This document shows, piece after piece, positions 1 through 8,363 of a stretch of DNA of 37,900 bases (positions are counted from its first letter, which is position 1; each line of letters opens with the position of its first letter). This stretch comes from Bacteroidota bacterium (GTDB taxonomy: Bacteria > Bacteroidota > Bacteroidia > Sphingobacteriales > Sphingobacteriaceae), in assembly GCA_030830805.1 (NCBI GenBank), contig JAURMH010000124.1:1-37900 (forward strand), given 5' to 3'. The notes under the pieces were generated by a model. It ran no database searches and was not told where the DNA came from. It saw only the letters and a program-made list of their open reading frames with translations. The position numbers and the translations under genes were made by a program.

Positions 1-1301
1 ATTGCTACACCATATAATCCAGCAAAATAATAAGATGCCATAATACCAGCAGCCAATGTTAAAATTGGAATTACTGTTGATTTCATTCCTACAGATAAAC
101 CACCAATAATATTAGTAGCATGACCGGTAGATGACTGTTGAATGATAGACATAACAGGCGCTTTACCCATTGCAGTATAATATTCTGTAACAATACTCAT
201 GATGGCACCTACTAAAGTTCCAACAACAATTGCATAGAATACATTTAATTTCGTAAACTCATAACCTCTTAAACTTAATGTTTCTGGTAACATCCAATTA
301 ACAATAAAATAAGAAGCAGCAACGGTCAACAACATAGAAGACCAGTTACCAATATTTAAAGCATTTTGTACACTCGATTTTTCATCTTTAATAGTTACAA
401 ACCAAGTTCCAACAATTGAAAATAAAATTCCTAAACCACAAATTACCATGGGTAATAAAATAGGAGACATGCCATTAAAATTATCGCTACTTGCGTTAAT
501 TTCTTGTCCTAAAACCATAGTTGCTAAAATGGTAGCTACATAAGATCCGAATAAATCGGCGCCCATACCTGCTACGTCACCTACGTTATCACCTACGTTA
601 TCTGCAATGGTTGCAGGGTTACGCACGTCGTCTTCTGGAATACCAGCTTCTACCTTACCAACTAAATCGGCACCAACATCGGCAGCTTTAGTATAAATAC
701 CACCACCCACACGTGCAAATAATGCAATTGATTCAGCACCTAAAGAAAAACCTGTTAATACTTCGATAGCTGTTGTAACGGTGTTTGCGCCTAAATCAGC
801 AAAGATGCTTAAGAAAGCGATAAACAATCCACCTAAACCTAATATTGCTAAACCAGCAACACCCAAACCCATAACGGTACCACCAGTAAAAGAAACTTTT
901 AATGCTTGTTTTAAACTTGTACGAGCAGCTTGTGTGGTACGAACATTCGCTTTAGTAGCTACTTTCATACCAATATAACCAGCGGTAGCCGAAAATACAG
1001 CTCCGATAATAAACGAGATTGAGATAATCCAGCTAGAATGAATGGCTTTGCCATTTACTTCGTGGATAGTTCCTGAATAAGCTAATAATGCTGCTGCAAA
1101 AACAACAAAAATGCTCAATACTTTCCATTCTGCTTTTAAGAAAGCCATAGCGCCATCTGCAATATAACCAGCTAATTCGGTCATTTTTGCATCGCCAGCA
1201 TCTTGTTTAGATACCCATGCGCTTTTGATAGCCATTACAATAAGGCCAATTACGCCTAATGCGGGAATAAAATAAATTAAATTGCTTTGTAAAAAATCCA
1301 T
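1..1301 (-). CDS. hppA: Membrane-bound ion-pumping pyrophosphatase, N-terminal 433 residues (3' end outside window)
   Basis: Integral membrane pyrophosphatase that couples hydrolysis of PPi to Na+ and/or H+ export across the inner membrane. The reading frame is open from the ATG at 1301 to the window edge, so the C-terminal third is missing. It begins MDFLQSNLIYF and shows repeated hydrophobic helices. The family signature is intact: GGGIYTKAADVGADLVGK, then IPEDDVRNPATIADNVGDN and GDVAGMGADLFGSY, which carry the Asp/Lys residues that bind Mg-PPi. Helix 6 reads D249-L-F-G252-S-Y, so the gate glutamate of the classic Na+ type (FESY) is absent; a glutamate instead sits at E190 in helix 5 (GAESIALF), as I recall for Bacteroidota enzymes. 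The residue that decides K+ dependence lies outside the window, so ion specificity is open. An exact promoter lies about 45 bases upstream; it is probably monocistronic at its 5' end. Confidence 0.96.
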   Translation of the reverse strand, partial: MDFLQSNLIYFIPALGVIGLIVMAIKSAWVSKQDAGDAKMTELAGYIADGAMAFLKAEWKVLSIFVVFAAALLAYSGTIHEVNGKAIHSSWIISISFIIGAVFSATAGYIGMKVATKANVRTTQAARTSLKQALKVSFTGGTVMGLGVAGLAILGLGGLFIAFLSIFADLGANTVTTAIEVLTGFSLGAESIALFARVGGGIYTKAADVGADLVGKVEAGIPEDDVRNPATIADNVGDNVGDVAGMGADLFGSYVATILATMVLGQEINASSDNFNGMSPILLPMVICGLGILFSIVGTWFVTIKDEKSSVQNALNIGNWSSMLLTVAASYFIVNWMLPETLSLRGYEFTKLNVFYAIVVGTLVGAIMSIVTEYYTAMGKAPVMSIIQQSSTGHATNIIGGLSVGMKSTVIPILTLAAGIMASYYFAGLYGVA

Positions 1302-1344
1302 AAGGTTTTTTTGATTTATGTTAAAATTAAAAATTCAAGGATTG

Positions 1345-1375
1345 CAAAAATACGCCCTTTAGCCGAATAATCAAA
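1345..1375 (-). promoter_or_regulatory. Bacteroidota-type promoter of hppA
   Basis: On the minus strand TTTG (1375-1372), 19 bases, then TATTTTTG (1352-1345): an exact match to the known Bacteroidota -33/-7 pattern TTTG-N19-TAnnTTTG. Transcription should start near 1341, giving a leader of about 40 bases before the ATG at 1301. The rest of 1302-1581 holds nothing else I can name except the short palindrome CTTAGCTAAG at 1491-1500. Confidence 0.75.
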
Positions 1376-1581
1376 CTTATGGCTTCTAATTGTTCAAAAT
1401 GAGCCAAATAATATACATAATTTGCTATTAATCAAATGCTTATAATGCCATTAATTTAAAAAATACAGCAAATCAACTGGCTAAATAGGGCTTAGCTAAG
1501 TTGAATAAAAGTGATTGCTTGATTTTAAGATTGATCAATGTTTCAAATTGGGCTGTATTAAACCAGATTAGATTTTCAGCA

Positions 1582-2220
1582 CTATTTTAATTTGTTTTTA
1601 AATGCTTTTTGAAACTTTTCAACTTTAGGTCGAATCACAAATTGGCAATAAGGTTGGTTGCCGTTTTGGTTGAAATAATTTTGATGGTATTTTTCTGCTT
1701 CGTAGAAAATGGCAGCAGGTACAATTTCTGTAACAATTTCATTTTCGAATGCGCCAGATTTTTGCAATTCAGCTTTATAAAATTCGGCTGTTGTTTTTTG
1801 TTCTGGTGAATGATAAAAAATAGCAGAACGGTATTGTGTACCCACATCGCCGCCTTGTTTGTTTAAAGTAGTTGGGTCGTGACTTTCCCAAAACGCTTGC
1901 AATAAAGTTTTATAAGATACTTTTTGAGAATCAAAAATGATTTGGCAAACTTCTGCATGGCCGGTTGTTCCGGTGCAAACTTCTTCGTAAGTAGGGTTTG
2001 CACTAGTGCCTCCTTCGTATCCAGATTTCACTAAAACTACACCTTCAATTTGCTGAAAAATGGCTTCTACACACCAAAAACAGCCAGCTCCAAAGGTAGC
2101 GGTATCGGTCATTTGCGGGTTTTCGATTTCTTGGTTCATGGCAACTTTTTTTGCTTTTGATGGAACAGAGGTACATCCCAAAATAACAGTAAATAATACA
2201 ATTGGGAAAATTATTTTCAT
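1582..2220 (-). CDS. msrA: Peptide-methionine (S)-S-oxide reductase MsrA, predicted exported lipoprotein form
   Basis: Reduces methionine-S-sulfoxide in oxidised proteins. The catalytic motif GCFWC is at residues 46-50 with the nucleophile C47, and the MsrA signatures GYEGG, GHAEV and ESHDPTTLNKQGGDVGTQYRS follow. The N-terminus (MKIIFPIVLFTVILGC) is a lipoprotein-type signal with a lipidation cysteine at C16, so the enzyme should act in the periplasm or on a membrane rather than in the cytosol. At 212 residues it is slightly longer than cytosolic MsrA because of this leader. The start lies 3 bases after the stop of the TonB-dependent receptor gene, so the two are almost surely one operon. 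No MsrB domain is fused or adjacent. Function is certain; export is inferred from the leader. Confidence 0.95.
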   Translation of the reverse strand: MKIIFPIVLFTVILGCTSVPSKAKKVAMNQEIENPQMTDTATFGAGCFWCVEAIFQQIEGVVLVKSGYEGGTSANPTYEEVCTGTTGHAEVCQIIFDSQKVSYKTLLQAFWESHDPTTLNKQGGDVGTQYRSAIFYHSPEQKTTAEFYKAELQKSGAFENEIVTEIVPAAIFYEAEKYHQNYFNQNGNQPYCQFVIRPKVEKFQKAFKNKLK

Positions 2221-2223
2221 TTT

Positions 2224-4524
2224 TTAAAAAGTCATGGTTATACCAAAACTTGGCAAGAATGGCAATTGGTATTTCTTAGCATAAGATATTCTATCAAAAT
2301 AAAATAAATTATTTCTATCGTAAGCATTTGTTACGCCCAAGGTGGTTTCTAAAATATTGTTTTTACTAAACTCCCACTTCTTTTTCATAGAAATATCTAA
2401 GCGATGGTACCAAGGCAAACGGCCTAAATTTAATTGTCCATAAATAACACCTAGCTGTCCATTTTGTTCGGTATATGAACTATTAATATTTTCGAATAAG
2501 ATTTTTTCGTAAAACCCTTGTGTTTGAGTGAATGGGAAGCCAGAGCCTAAGTTCCAGCGACAATCAACCTCCCAATTATGTTTTTTACCAAAAGCATAAG
2601 TACTCACAATGTTTACATTGTGTCTTCTATCGTAATGGGGGTTGTAGTTTCTAATACCATCATACCTGCTCACATAACCCAAAGAATAGGTAGCCCACAA
2701 ATAAAAGTTTTGTTTCTCGTATTTAAATGTAAAATCGATTCCTTTAGCAACGCCATCTTCGATAATATAATTTTCTCTTTGGTAAGCAGGCTTGTCTTTA
2801 TACTCGTCGGTGTTTGGATATATTTTATCTCTATTGATATTGGTTAATTGATCAAACTTTTTTATGTATCCTTCCACATTTATTTGGAATCGATTGGTTA
2901 CATCAAATTCAAAACCTGCAATAATGTGACGTGCTTTTTGAAGCTTACTGGTTACGGCTTTTCCTCTAAATGTTTTTGGTGCATCTTCTGGTCCAGATAA
3001 AAATCCATAAAACAAGTTGACAATATCACGATCCGAGCCAGCGCTTAATAAATTTTGACTAAAGAAACCAGAAGCTAATTTAAATCGTATAAATTCATTA
3101 ATAATATATTTAGCGCTAAACCTAGGTTCTATAGACATTTCGGCCAATGAAGCATAATAATGTGCACGAATACTTGGCTCTAAAATAAGTCTATTGGTTG
3201 CATGTTTATATTTAGTATAGGAAGCAATTTCTGAAGTAAATTGTTCTTGTTTAATAACAGTATTAGCCGCATTGGTAAATTGAAAATCGGTTTGGAAACC
3301 TAACATTTCAATGCCATATTTTAATTCATCTTTACCAATAAAATAAGTGAAATTTAAACCTGCATTGAAACCATTAATTTTACTAAAGCGGGGCTTGCTT
3401 GTTAATTCTTTCATACTAATATCATATCCCGAATAAGCAAAAGAACCGTCTACTAATACGGAAGAGGAACCGGGTATGACTACAAAGCTAGCGCCAAAAC
3501 CCGTACTGTTCCATTTAATGGCTGCCGGAGCTTTATAATTAACTTGATCGGTAAACTTAAAGCCAAACAAGTTGAGTTTGCTGCCATTGGTGCCATTGAA
3601 AGAAATTTTGCCGTACAAATCGGTAAAATTAAATGGTAAACCAGCAGTATCAACATAGCTATAAATATTTTTTGAAGTTTTTTCTAAGTAAGAAGTTCTG
3701 CCCGATAAAATAAAAGAGGAAGTGGATTTGCCTTCTTCGTATTTATTCAAAGGACCTTCTAATAATAATTTACTCGTAAATGGATTGCTACCAATTTTTC
3801 CGCTTAATTTTTGTTTATTTCCATCGCGTGTGGTAACGTCCATCACCGCTGAAATTCGGCCTCCGTATTCTGCACCAAATCCGCCAGTGTATACATCTGC
3901 ATTTCTAATAATATCTGTTTCGAAGACAGAAAATAATCCAATAGAGTGAAATGGATTGTAAACAATCATACCATCTAATAATACTTTATTTTGAATAGGG
4001 GAACCACCACGAATATATAATTGACCACCTTGGTCGCCTGTAAAGACAACACCGGGTAGTATTTGAAGGTATTGTGCTAAATCTGGCTCGCCACCAACAG
4101 AAGGAATTCTGTTGATTTGTTTAGGAGTAACTTTAGCTACCGAGACTTTTGTTTCGGTTAAGTTTTCTGTTTTGTCGGCTGTAATATCAACGGTATTAAT
4201 GTTGACAGATTTTTGTGTTAAATAAATATTTTGCGTTATTCTACCACCAGGTTTTAAGGTAATTCTAATTTTAACAGTGTCAAATCCAACGCCAGTGCTG
4301 CTTAAAATGTAAGAACCAGGATTTATTTTGCTTAGGTTATAAAATCCGTTTACATCACTTGCATTACCATTAGTAGTACCCTCTAAAAATACTTTAGTAA
4401 AGATAATTGGTTCGCCTGTTTTTTTATCGTAAACAAAACCTCTTACTTCTGCAAATTGAGCTAAAGCAGGAATTGCAGTTAAAGTTAAAAACGCAAGAAG
4501 CAGGATTTGTTGAATTCTTTTCAT
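2224..4524 (-). CDS. TonB-dependent outer-membrane receptor with carboxypeptidase-regulatory-like domain
   Basis: Outer-membrane active transporter powered through TonB. The order is a signal peptide (residues 1-22, cut after ALA), a CarboxypepD-reg-like beta-sandwich (about 24-110, VRGFVYDKKTGEPI start), a plug domain (about 125-235, with LPGVVFTGDQGGQLYIRGG and NKVLLDGMIVYNP), and a beta-barrel ending in the aromatic residue of GITMTF. At 766 residues it is shorter than SusC-type receptors (about 1000), and no SusD partner is adjacent, so polysaccharide uptake is unlikely; the substrate cannot be read from sequence. The gene lies 80 bases after pyrB and directly precedes msrA. The gap upstream has only a weak -7-like TATATTGC (4547-4540), so it may share the pyrRB transcript. 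Confidence 0.93.
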   Translation of the reverse strand: MKRIQQILLLAFLTLTAIPALAQFAEVRGFVYDKKTGEPIIFTKVFLEGTTNGNASDVNGFYNLSKINPGSYILSSTGVGFDTVKIRITLKPGGRITQNIYLTQKSVNINTVDITADKTENLTETKVSVAKVTPKQINRIPSVGGEPDLAQYLQILPGVVFTGDQGGQLYIRGGSPIQNKVLLDGMIVYNPFHSIGLFSVFETDIIRNADVYTGGFGAEYGGRISAVMDVTTRDGNKQKLSGKIGSNPFTSKLLLEGPLNKYEEGKSTSSFILSGRTSYLEKTSKNIYSYVDTAGLPFNFTDLYGKISFNGTNGSKLNLFGFKFTDQVNYKAPAAIKWNSTGFGASFVVIPGSSSVLVDGSFAYSGYDISMKELTSKPRFSKINGFNAGLNFTYFIGKDELKYGIEMLGFQTDFQFTNAANTVIKQEQFTSEIASYTKYKHATNRLILEPSIRAHYYASLAEMSIEPRFSAKYIINEFIRFKLASGFFSQNLLSAGSDRDIVNLFYGFLSGPEDAPKTFRGKAVTSKLQKARHIIAGFEFDVTNRFQINVEGYIKKFDQLTNINRDKIYPNTDEYKDKPAYQRENYIIEDGVAKGIDFTFKYEKQNFYLWATYSLGYVSRYDGIRNYNPHYDRRHNVNIVSTYAFGKKHNWEVDCRWNLGSGFPFTQTQGFYEKILFENINSSYTEQNGQLGVIYGQLNLGRLPWYHRLDISMKKKWEFSKNNILETTLGVTNAYDRNNLFYFDRISYAKKYQLPFLPSFGITMTF

Positions 4525-4604
4525 ATATGCTAAAAGTTTGCAATATAATAGAATATAGCATGAAAAATGCCTTTTAAAAGTAAAATATCGATGAAAAATG
4601 GAAT

Positions 4605-5534
4605 TTATGCTCCTTGTTGACCTGCCAATAAATAGAGTACAGCCATTCGAATCGCAACGCCGTTTTCTACTTGATCTAAAATAATAGATTGTTTAGCGTC
4701 TGCTACATCACTCGAAATTTCAACTCCTCTGTTAATGGGTCCAGGGTGCATCACCACAATTTCTTTAGGTAATGAATCGAGCAGGCTTTTAGTTAAACCA
4801 TGCATCATGGTATATTCTCTTAAGCTCGGAAAGTATTTAATGTCTTGGCGTTCTAATTGTATTCTTAGCATATTGGCAACATCGCACCAAGCAAGTGCTT
4901 TGCGTAAGTCATGCTCTATGGTTACTCCAAGACTTTCAATGTATTTTGGAATCAATGTGGTTGGTCCGCATACTTTAACTTCTGCACCTAATAATTTTAA
5001 GCAAAGAATATTAGATAGCGCAACTCTTGAATGCATAATGTCACCTACAATTACCACTTTTTTTCCTTTAACCGTTCCAAGTTTTTCTCTGATAGAAAAA
5101 GCATCGAGTAGTGCTTGTGTAGGATGCTCGTGTGCACCATCACCAGCATTGATAATTGGCACATGAACATGTTTAGCTAAGAATAGCGCTGCTCCTGGAT
5201 TTGGATGTCTCATCACCACCATATCAACTTTCATTGCTAAAATATTATTGACGGTATCAATCAGAGTTTCGCCTTTACTTACAGAAGAAGAAGCCGCTGA
5301 AAAATTGACTACATCGGCAGATAATCTTTTCTGTGCTAGTTCAAAAGAAAGTTTGGTGCGAGTGGAGTTTTCGAAAAATATATTGGCAATGGTGGTGTCT
5401 CTGAGTGATGGAACTTTTTTAATTGGTCTGTTGATCACCGTTTTGAAATTATCCGCTGTTTCAAAAATCAACTTAATATCATGTTGAGTTAATCCTTTGA
5501 TTCCTAATAAATGGCGAACACTCAAATTTTGCAT
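4605..5534 (-). CDS. pyrB: Aspartate carbamoyltransferase catalytic subunit
   Basis: Second step of de novo pyrimidine synthesis: carbamoyl phosphate + L-aspartate to N-carbamoyl-aspartate, in the cytosol. The carbamoyl-phosphate loop FFENSTRT is at residues 53-60, with HPTQALLD and MHPGPINRG further on; all are characteristic of the transcarbamoylase family, and the HPGPxNRG form separates it from ornithine carbamoyltransferase. The length (309) is normal. It starts 1 base after the pyrR stop codon, so the genes are translationally coupled. No pyrI regulatory subunit gene is nearby, which argues for the unregulated or PyrR-linked type of enzyme. Confidence 0.97.
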   Translation of the reverse strand: MQNLSVRHLLGIKGLTQHDIKLIFETADNFKTVINRPIKKVPSLRDTTIANIFFENSTRTKLSFELAQKRLSADVVNFSAASSSVSKGETLIDTVNNILAMKVDMVVMRHPNPGAALFLAKHVHVPIINAGDGAHEHPTQALLDAFSIREKLGTVKGKKVVIVGDIMHSRVALSNILCLKLLGAEVKVCGPTTLIPKYIESLGVTIEHDLRKALAWCDVANMLRIQLERQDIKYFPSLREYTMMHGLTKSLLDSLPKEIVVMHPGPINRGVEISSDVADAKQSIILDQVENGVAIRMAVLYLLAGQQGA

Positions 5535-5535
5535 A

Positions 5536-6105
5536 TTATTTTTGCTTCTTTTGGTTTGTTAAATTATTTTCTGAAATCAAGACTACTTCGTCTTTACCTT
5601 CGGTCTCTTTCCATTTTACTATAACTTTTTCTGAAGAAATAGAATCGATGGAATGACCAACATAATCGGGCTCTATTGGTAAGTGCCTGGTGTATCTTCG
5701 GTCTATTAATACCAGTAGCTCTACTTTTGCCGGTCTGCCAAAAGCAAGCATGGCGTCCATTCCAGCGCGTATGGTTCTGCCTGTAAACAAAACGTCATCT
5801 ATTAGAATAACTTTTTTATTTTCAATGATAAAATCAATTTGAGTAGCATTGGGCACTAACGGATTGGCCCTGTGTCTAAAATCATCTCTAAAAAATGTCA
5901 CATCTAATTGGCCAAGATTGATGGTTTTTTTAGGATGTAATTGTTGTAATTGTGCTTGAATTCTTTTAGCTAAATAAATCCCTCGGGGTTGTAATCCAAT
6001 TAAAACAGAGTTGGAAAAATCGTTGTGATTTTCGATTAATTGATGACAAAGGCGTTGAATGGTGATGTCAAACTTAGGGTTTCCTAATATGATGCCTTCT
6101 TTCAT
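5536..6105 (-). CDS. pyrR: PyrR bifunctional protein: pyr regulator / uracil phosphoribosyltransferase
   Basis: PyrR-family type I phosphoribosyltransferase. The PRPP-binding motif VILIDDVLFTGRT is at residues 99-111, and the family's IGLQPRGIYLAKRI segment (about 36-50) and DVTFFRDDF (68-76) are present. In Bacillus, PyrR binds leader RNA of pyr operons to cause attenuation and also makes UMP from uracil and PRPP. Here it heads a two-gene unit with pyrB. The sequence upstream is too short and lacks an anti-terminator/terminator pair, so RNA attenuation at this locus is doubtful and the uracil salvage activity may be the main role (inference). Length 189 is close to the family norm of about 180. 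Confidence 0.93.
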   Translation of the reverse strand: MKEGIILGNPKFDITIQRLCHQLIENHNDFSNSVLIGLQPRGIYLAKRIQAQLQQLHPKKTINLGQLDVTFFRDDFRHRANPLVPNATQIDFIIENKKVILIDDVLFTGRTIRAGMDAMLAFGRPAKVELLVLIDRRYTRHLPIEPDYVGHSIDSISSEKVIVKWKETEGKDEVVLISENNLTNQKKQK

Positions 6106-6121
6106 TTGGAATTAGATTTGC

Positions 6122-6129
6122 CAAATATA
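6122..6129 (-). promoter_or_regulatory. Candidate -7 box for pyrR-pyrB
   Basis: Minus-strand TATATTTG (6129-6122) matches TAnnTTTG exactly. No TTTG lies at the expected -33 spacing; that segment is A/T-rich. Transcription would start near 6118 with a leader of about 12 bases before the pyrR ATG at 6105. Confidence 0.5.
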
Positions 6130-6165
6130 AGGTTTTTTGGGAGATGTCTATAAAAAAAATGATGC

Positions 6166-6197
6166 AAAAAAAGCCCCTCGTAAACACGAGGGGCTTT
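6166..6197 (-). terminator. Rho-independent terminator of rpsA
   Basis: A perfect 12-bp inverted repeat (AAAGCCCCTCGT at 6170-6181, ACGAGGGGCTTT at 6186-6197) with a 4-base loop. On the minus strand the stem is followed by a run of seven T (6172-6166). It begins 20 bases after the rpsA stop codon and separates rpsA from pyrR. It is the strongest terminator in the window. Confidence 0.9.
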
Positions 6198-6216
6198 AGG
6201 ATAGCTTTAAAGCTAA

Positions 6217-8208
6217 TTATTCTGCAACATCTTCCGCTACATCGGCTGCTGCTTCTGCTGCGCTAGCAGCATCTTTTTTAGCTTTTGTACCTTTTTCAGA
6301 TGTTTCTAATGAAGATTTTAAGTTAGCTAATACACCTAAATCGCCTAAAGTGGTTTTTTCTACTGAATCTTTCACTTTTTTAACTGCGGTTGAGGCTGCT
6401 TTAGCTTCTTTTTTCTTCTTATCTGTTTCTTCTGCTCTTGCTTCTGCTTTAGCTTCTTCATGAAGTTTAGCATGTGAAACTACAATACGTTTAGCATCTT
6501 TGTTGAATTCAATAATTTTGAAATCTAATACTTCTTCGTTTGTAGCCATTTTGCCGTCATCTTTCATCAAGTGTTTAGTAGGAGCAAATCCTTCTACACC
6601 ATAAGGTAATGTTATAACAGCACCTTTATCGGTAACTTTTACAATTGTTCCTTGATGAATTGAATCTAAAGTGAAAATGGTTTCGAAAGTTTCCCAAGGG
6701 TTTTCTTCTAATTGTTTGTGACCTAAACTTAATTTGCGTTCTTCAGCATTCACTTCTAAAACAACAACATCTAATTTATCACCAACTTTAGTAAACTCAT
6801 GAGGATGATTTACTTTTTTAGACCAAGATAAGTCTGAGATATGAATTAAACCATCGATACCTTCTTCGATTTCAACAAACACACCAAAGTTAGTCATGTT
6901 CTTCACAACTGCATTTTGTTTGCTGCCTACAGGGTAACGATCTGCAACACCAACCCAAGGGTCTGGCGTTAATTGTTTAATACCTAATGACATTTTTCTT
7001 TCTTCACGATCAAGCGTTAAAATAACAGCTTCCATTTCGTCGCTTACTTTCATGAACTCTTGTGGAGAACGTAAATGTTGTGACCATGACATTTCTGAAA
7101 CGTGAATTAATCCTTCTACTCCTGGGATGATTTCTAAGAAAGCACCGTAATCTGCAACAGTTACGATTTTACCTTTTACTTTAGAACCAATTTCAATTTT
7201 GGTATCTAATGATTCCCAAGGGTGAGGTGTTAATTGTTTTAAGCCTAATGCGATACGTTTTTTATCGTCATCGAAGTCTAATACAACTACATTGATTTTT
7301 TCATCCAATTTTAATACTTCTTCTGGATGCTCTATGCGGCCCCAAGAAATATCTGTAATATGTAATAAACCGTCTACACCACCTAAGTCAATGAATACAC
7401 CGAATGCAGTAATGTTTTTAACAGTTCCTTCTAATACTTGACCTTTTTCTAATTTAGAAATGATATCAAATTTTTGACTTTCTAAATCGTCTTCGATTAA
7501 TACTTTATGAGAAACAACTACGTTACGGAATTCTTGGTTGATTTTAACTACTTTGAATTCCATTGTTTTTCCTACATAAATATCGTAGTCACGAATTGGC
7601 TTGATGTCAATTTGTGAACCAGGTAAAAATGCTTCTACACCATCGATGTCTACAATTAAACCACCTTTTGTTCTGCTCTTTACAAAACCATTGATGATTG
7701 CGTCTTTCTCTAATGCAGTATTGATATTATCCCATGATCTTTGTGTTTTAGCTCTTTTACGAGATAAAATTAATTGACCATTTTTGTCTTCTTGATCTTC
7801 AACGAAAACTTCTACTACATCACCTAGCTTTAAACCTGGTGTGTCGCGAAATTCAGAAAGTGGTACCATACCATCAGATTTAAATCCAATGTTTAATACA
7901 ACATCTTTTGTGTTCATTGATACAACAGTTCCAGAGATGATTTCTCCTTTGTTGATTGAACTAAGTGTAGTGGTGTAAAGAACTTCTAATTTAGCTCTTT
8001 CCGCATCTGAGTAACCACCTAGTTTTTTGTTGTCCATATCCCAATCGAAATCATTGCTGTTGTGGATGATGGCTTTTGATTTAATTTCATCAAGCGATAG
8101 AGAATCAGCTTCTGATTCAATCACTGTTTCTTCAGTGTTTCTGTTAACGAATTCAGCATTCGCTTGAGATGCTAGTAATTCTTGGTCTGTGATTTGTTTT
8201 TTTGCCAT
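6217..8208 (-). CDS. rpsA: 30S ribosomal protein S1
   Basis: RNA-binding ribosomal protein that brings mRNA to the 30S subunit, which matters where Shine-Dalgarno sequences are scarce. Six S1 (OB-fold) repeats can be read in order, beginning at GEIISGTVVSMN, DAIINGFVKSRT, GQVLEGTVKNIT, GSKVKGKIVTVA, GSKQNAVVKNMT and DSIHQGTIVKVT. A Lys/Glu/Ala-rich tail of about 80 residues follows, containing TTLGDLGVLANLKSSLE. I start at MAKKQITDQ (8208, 663 residues). The frame is open further up to 8250, but that stretch contains the -7 promoter box, so it cannot be translated from this transcript; an AGGAG lies about 12 bases before the chosen ATG. It follows cmk by 155 bases, the common cmk-rpsA order, but has its own promoter. 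Confidence 0.96.
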   Translation of the reverse strand: MAKKQITDQELLASQANAEFVNRNTEETVIESEADSLSLDEIKSKAIIHNSNDFDWDMDNKKLGGYSDAERAKLEVLYTTTLSSINKGEIISGTVVSMNTKDVVLNIGFKSDGMVPLSEFRDTPGLKLGDVVEVFVEDQEDKNGQLILSRKRAKTQRSWDNINTALEKDAIINGFVKSRTKGGLIVDIDGVEAFLPGSQIDIKPIRDYDIYVGKTMEFKVVKINQEFRNVVVSHKVLIEDDLESQKFDIISKLEKGQVLEGTVKNITAFGVFIDLGGVDGLLHITDISWGRIEHPEEVLKLDEKINVVVLDFDDDKKRIALGLKQLTPHPWESLDTKIEIGSKVKGKIVTVADYGAFLEIIPGVEGLIHVSEMSWSQHLRSPQEFMKVSDEMEAVILTLDREERKMSLGIKQLTPDPWVGVADRYPVGSKQNAVVKNMTNFGVFVEIEEGIDGLIHISDLSWSKKVNHPHEFTKVGDKLDVVVLEVNAEERKLSLGHKQLEENPWETFETIFTLDSIHQGTIVKVTDKGAVITLPYGVEGFAPTKHLMKDDGKMATNEEVLDFKIIEFNKDAKRIVVSHAKLHEEAKAEARAEETDKKKKEAKAASTAVKKVKDSVEKTTLGDLGVLANLKSSLETSEKGTKAKKDAASAAEAAADVAEDVAE

Positions 8209-8247
8209 TAAGTTTTTTTCTCCTTTTTCCTGTGATTTGCAGGAGGC

Positions 8248-8278
8248 CAAAGATAGAAATTAATATCTGAATAACAAA
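8248..8278 (-). promoter_or_regulatory. Bacteroidota-type promoter of rpsA
   Basis: Minus strand TTTG (8278-8275), exactly 19 bases, TATCTTTG (8255-8248). This is the full consensus. The predicted start near 8244 leaves a leader of about 35 bases that includes GGAG. The promoter fixes the rpsA start at 8208. Confidence 0.8.
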
Positions 8279-8363
8279 TAAGCCCAAGGAGGCATTTTTT
8301 GATTAAAAAAGGGTTTTAAGAAGCATTCAAGCAGGTTTTCAAAGAAAACTGCCTTTAGGCGCT

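Noticed and set aside
4735-5166. 143-codon open frame on the plus strand opposite pyrB
   Set aside because: It lies wholly inside pyrB on the opposite strand, has no recognisable domain and no promoter; it is a shadow of the real gene.
8300-8363. Hairpin GCAGGTTTTC/GAAAACTGC between cmk and rpsA as a terminator
   Set aside because: The stem is imperfect with a bulge, and no T-run follows directly on the minus strand.
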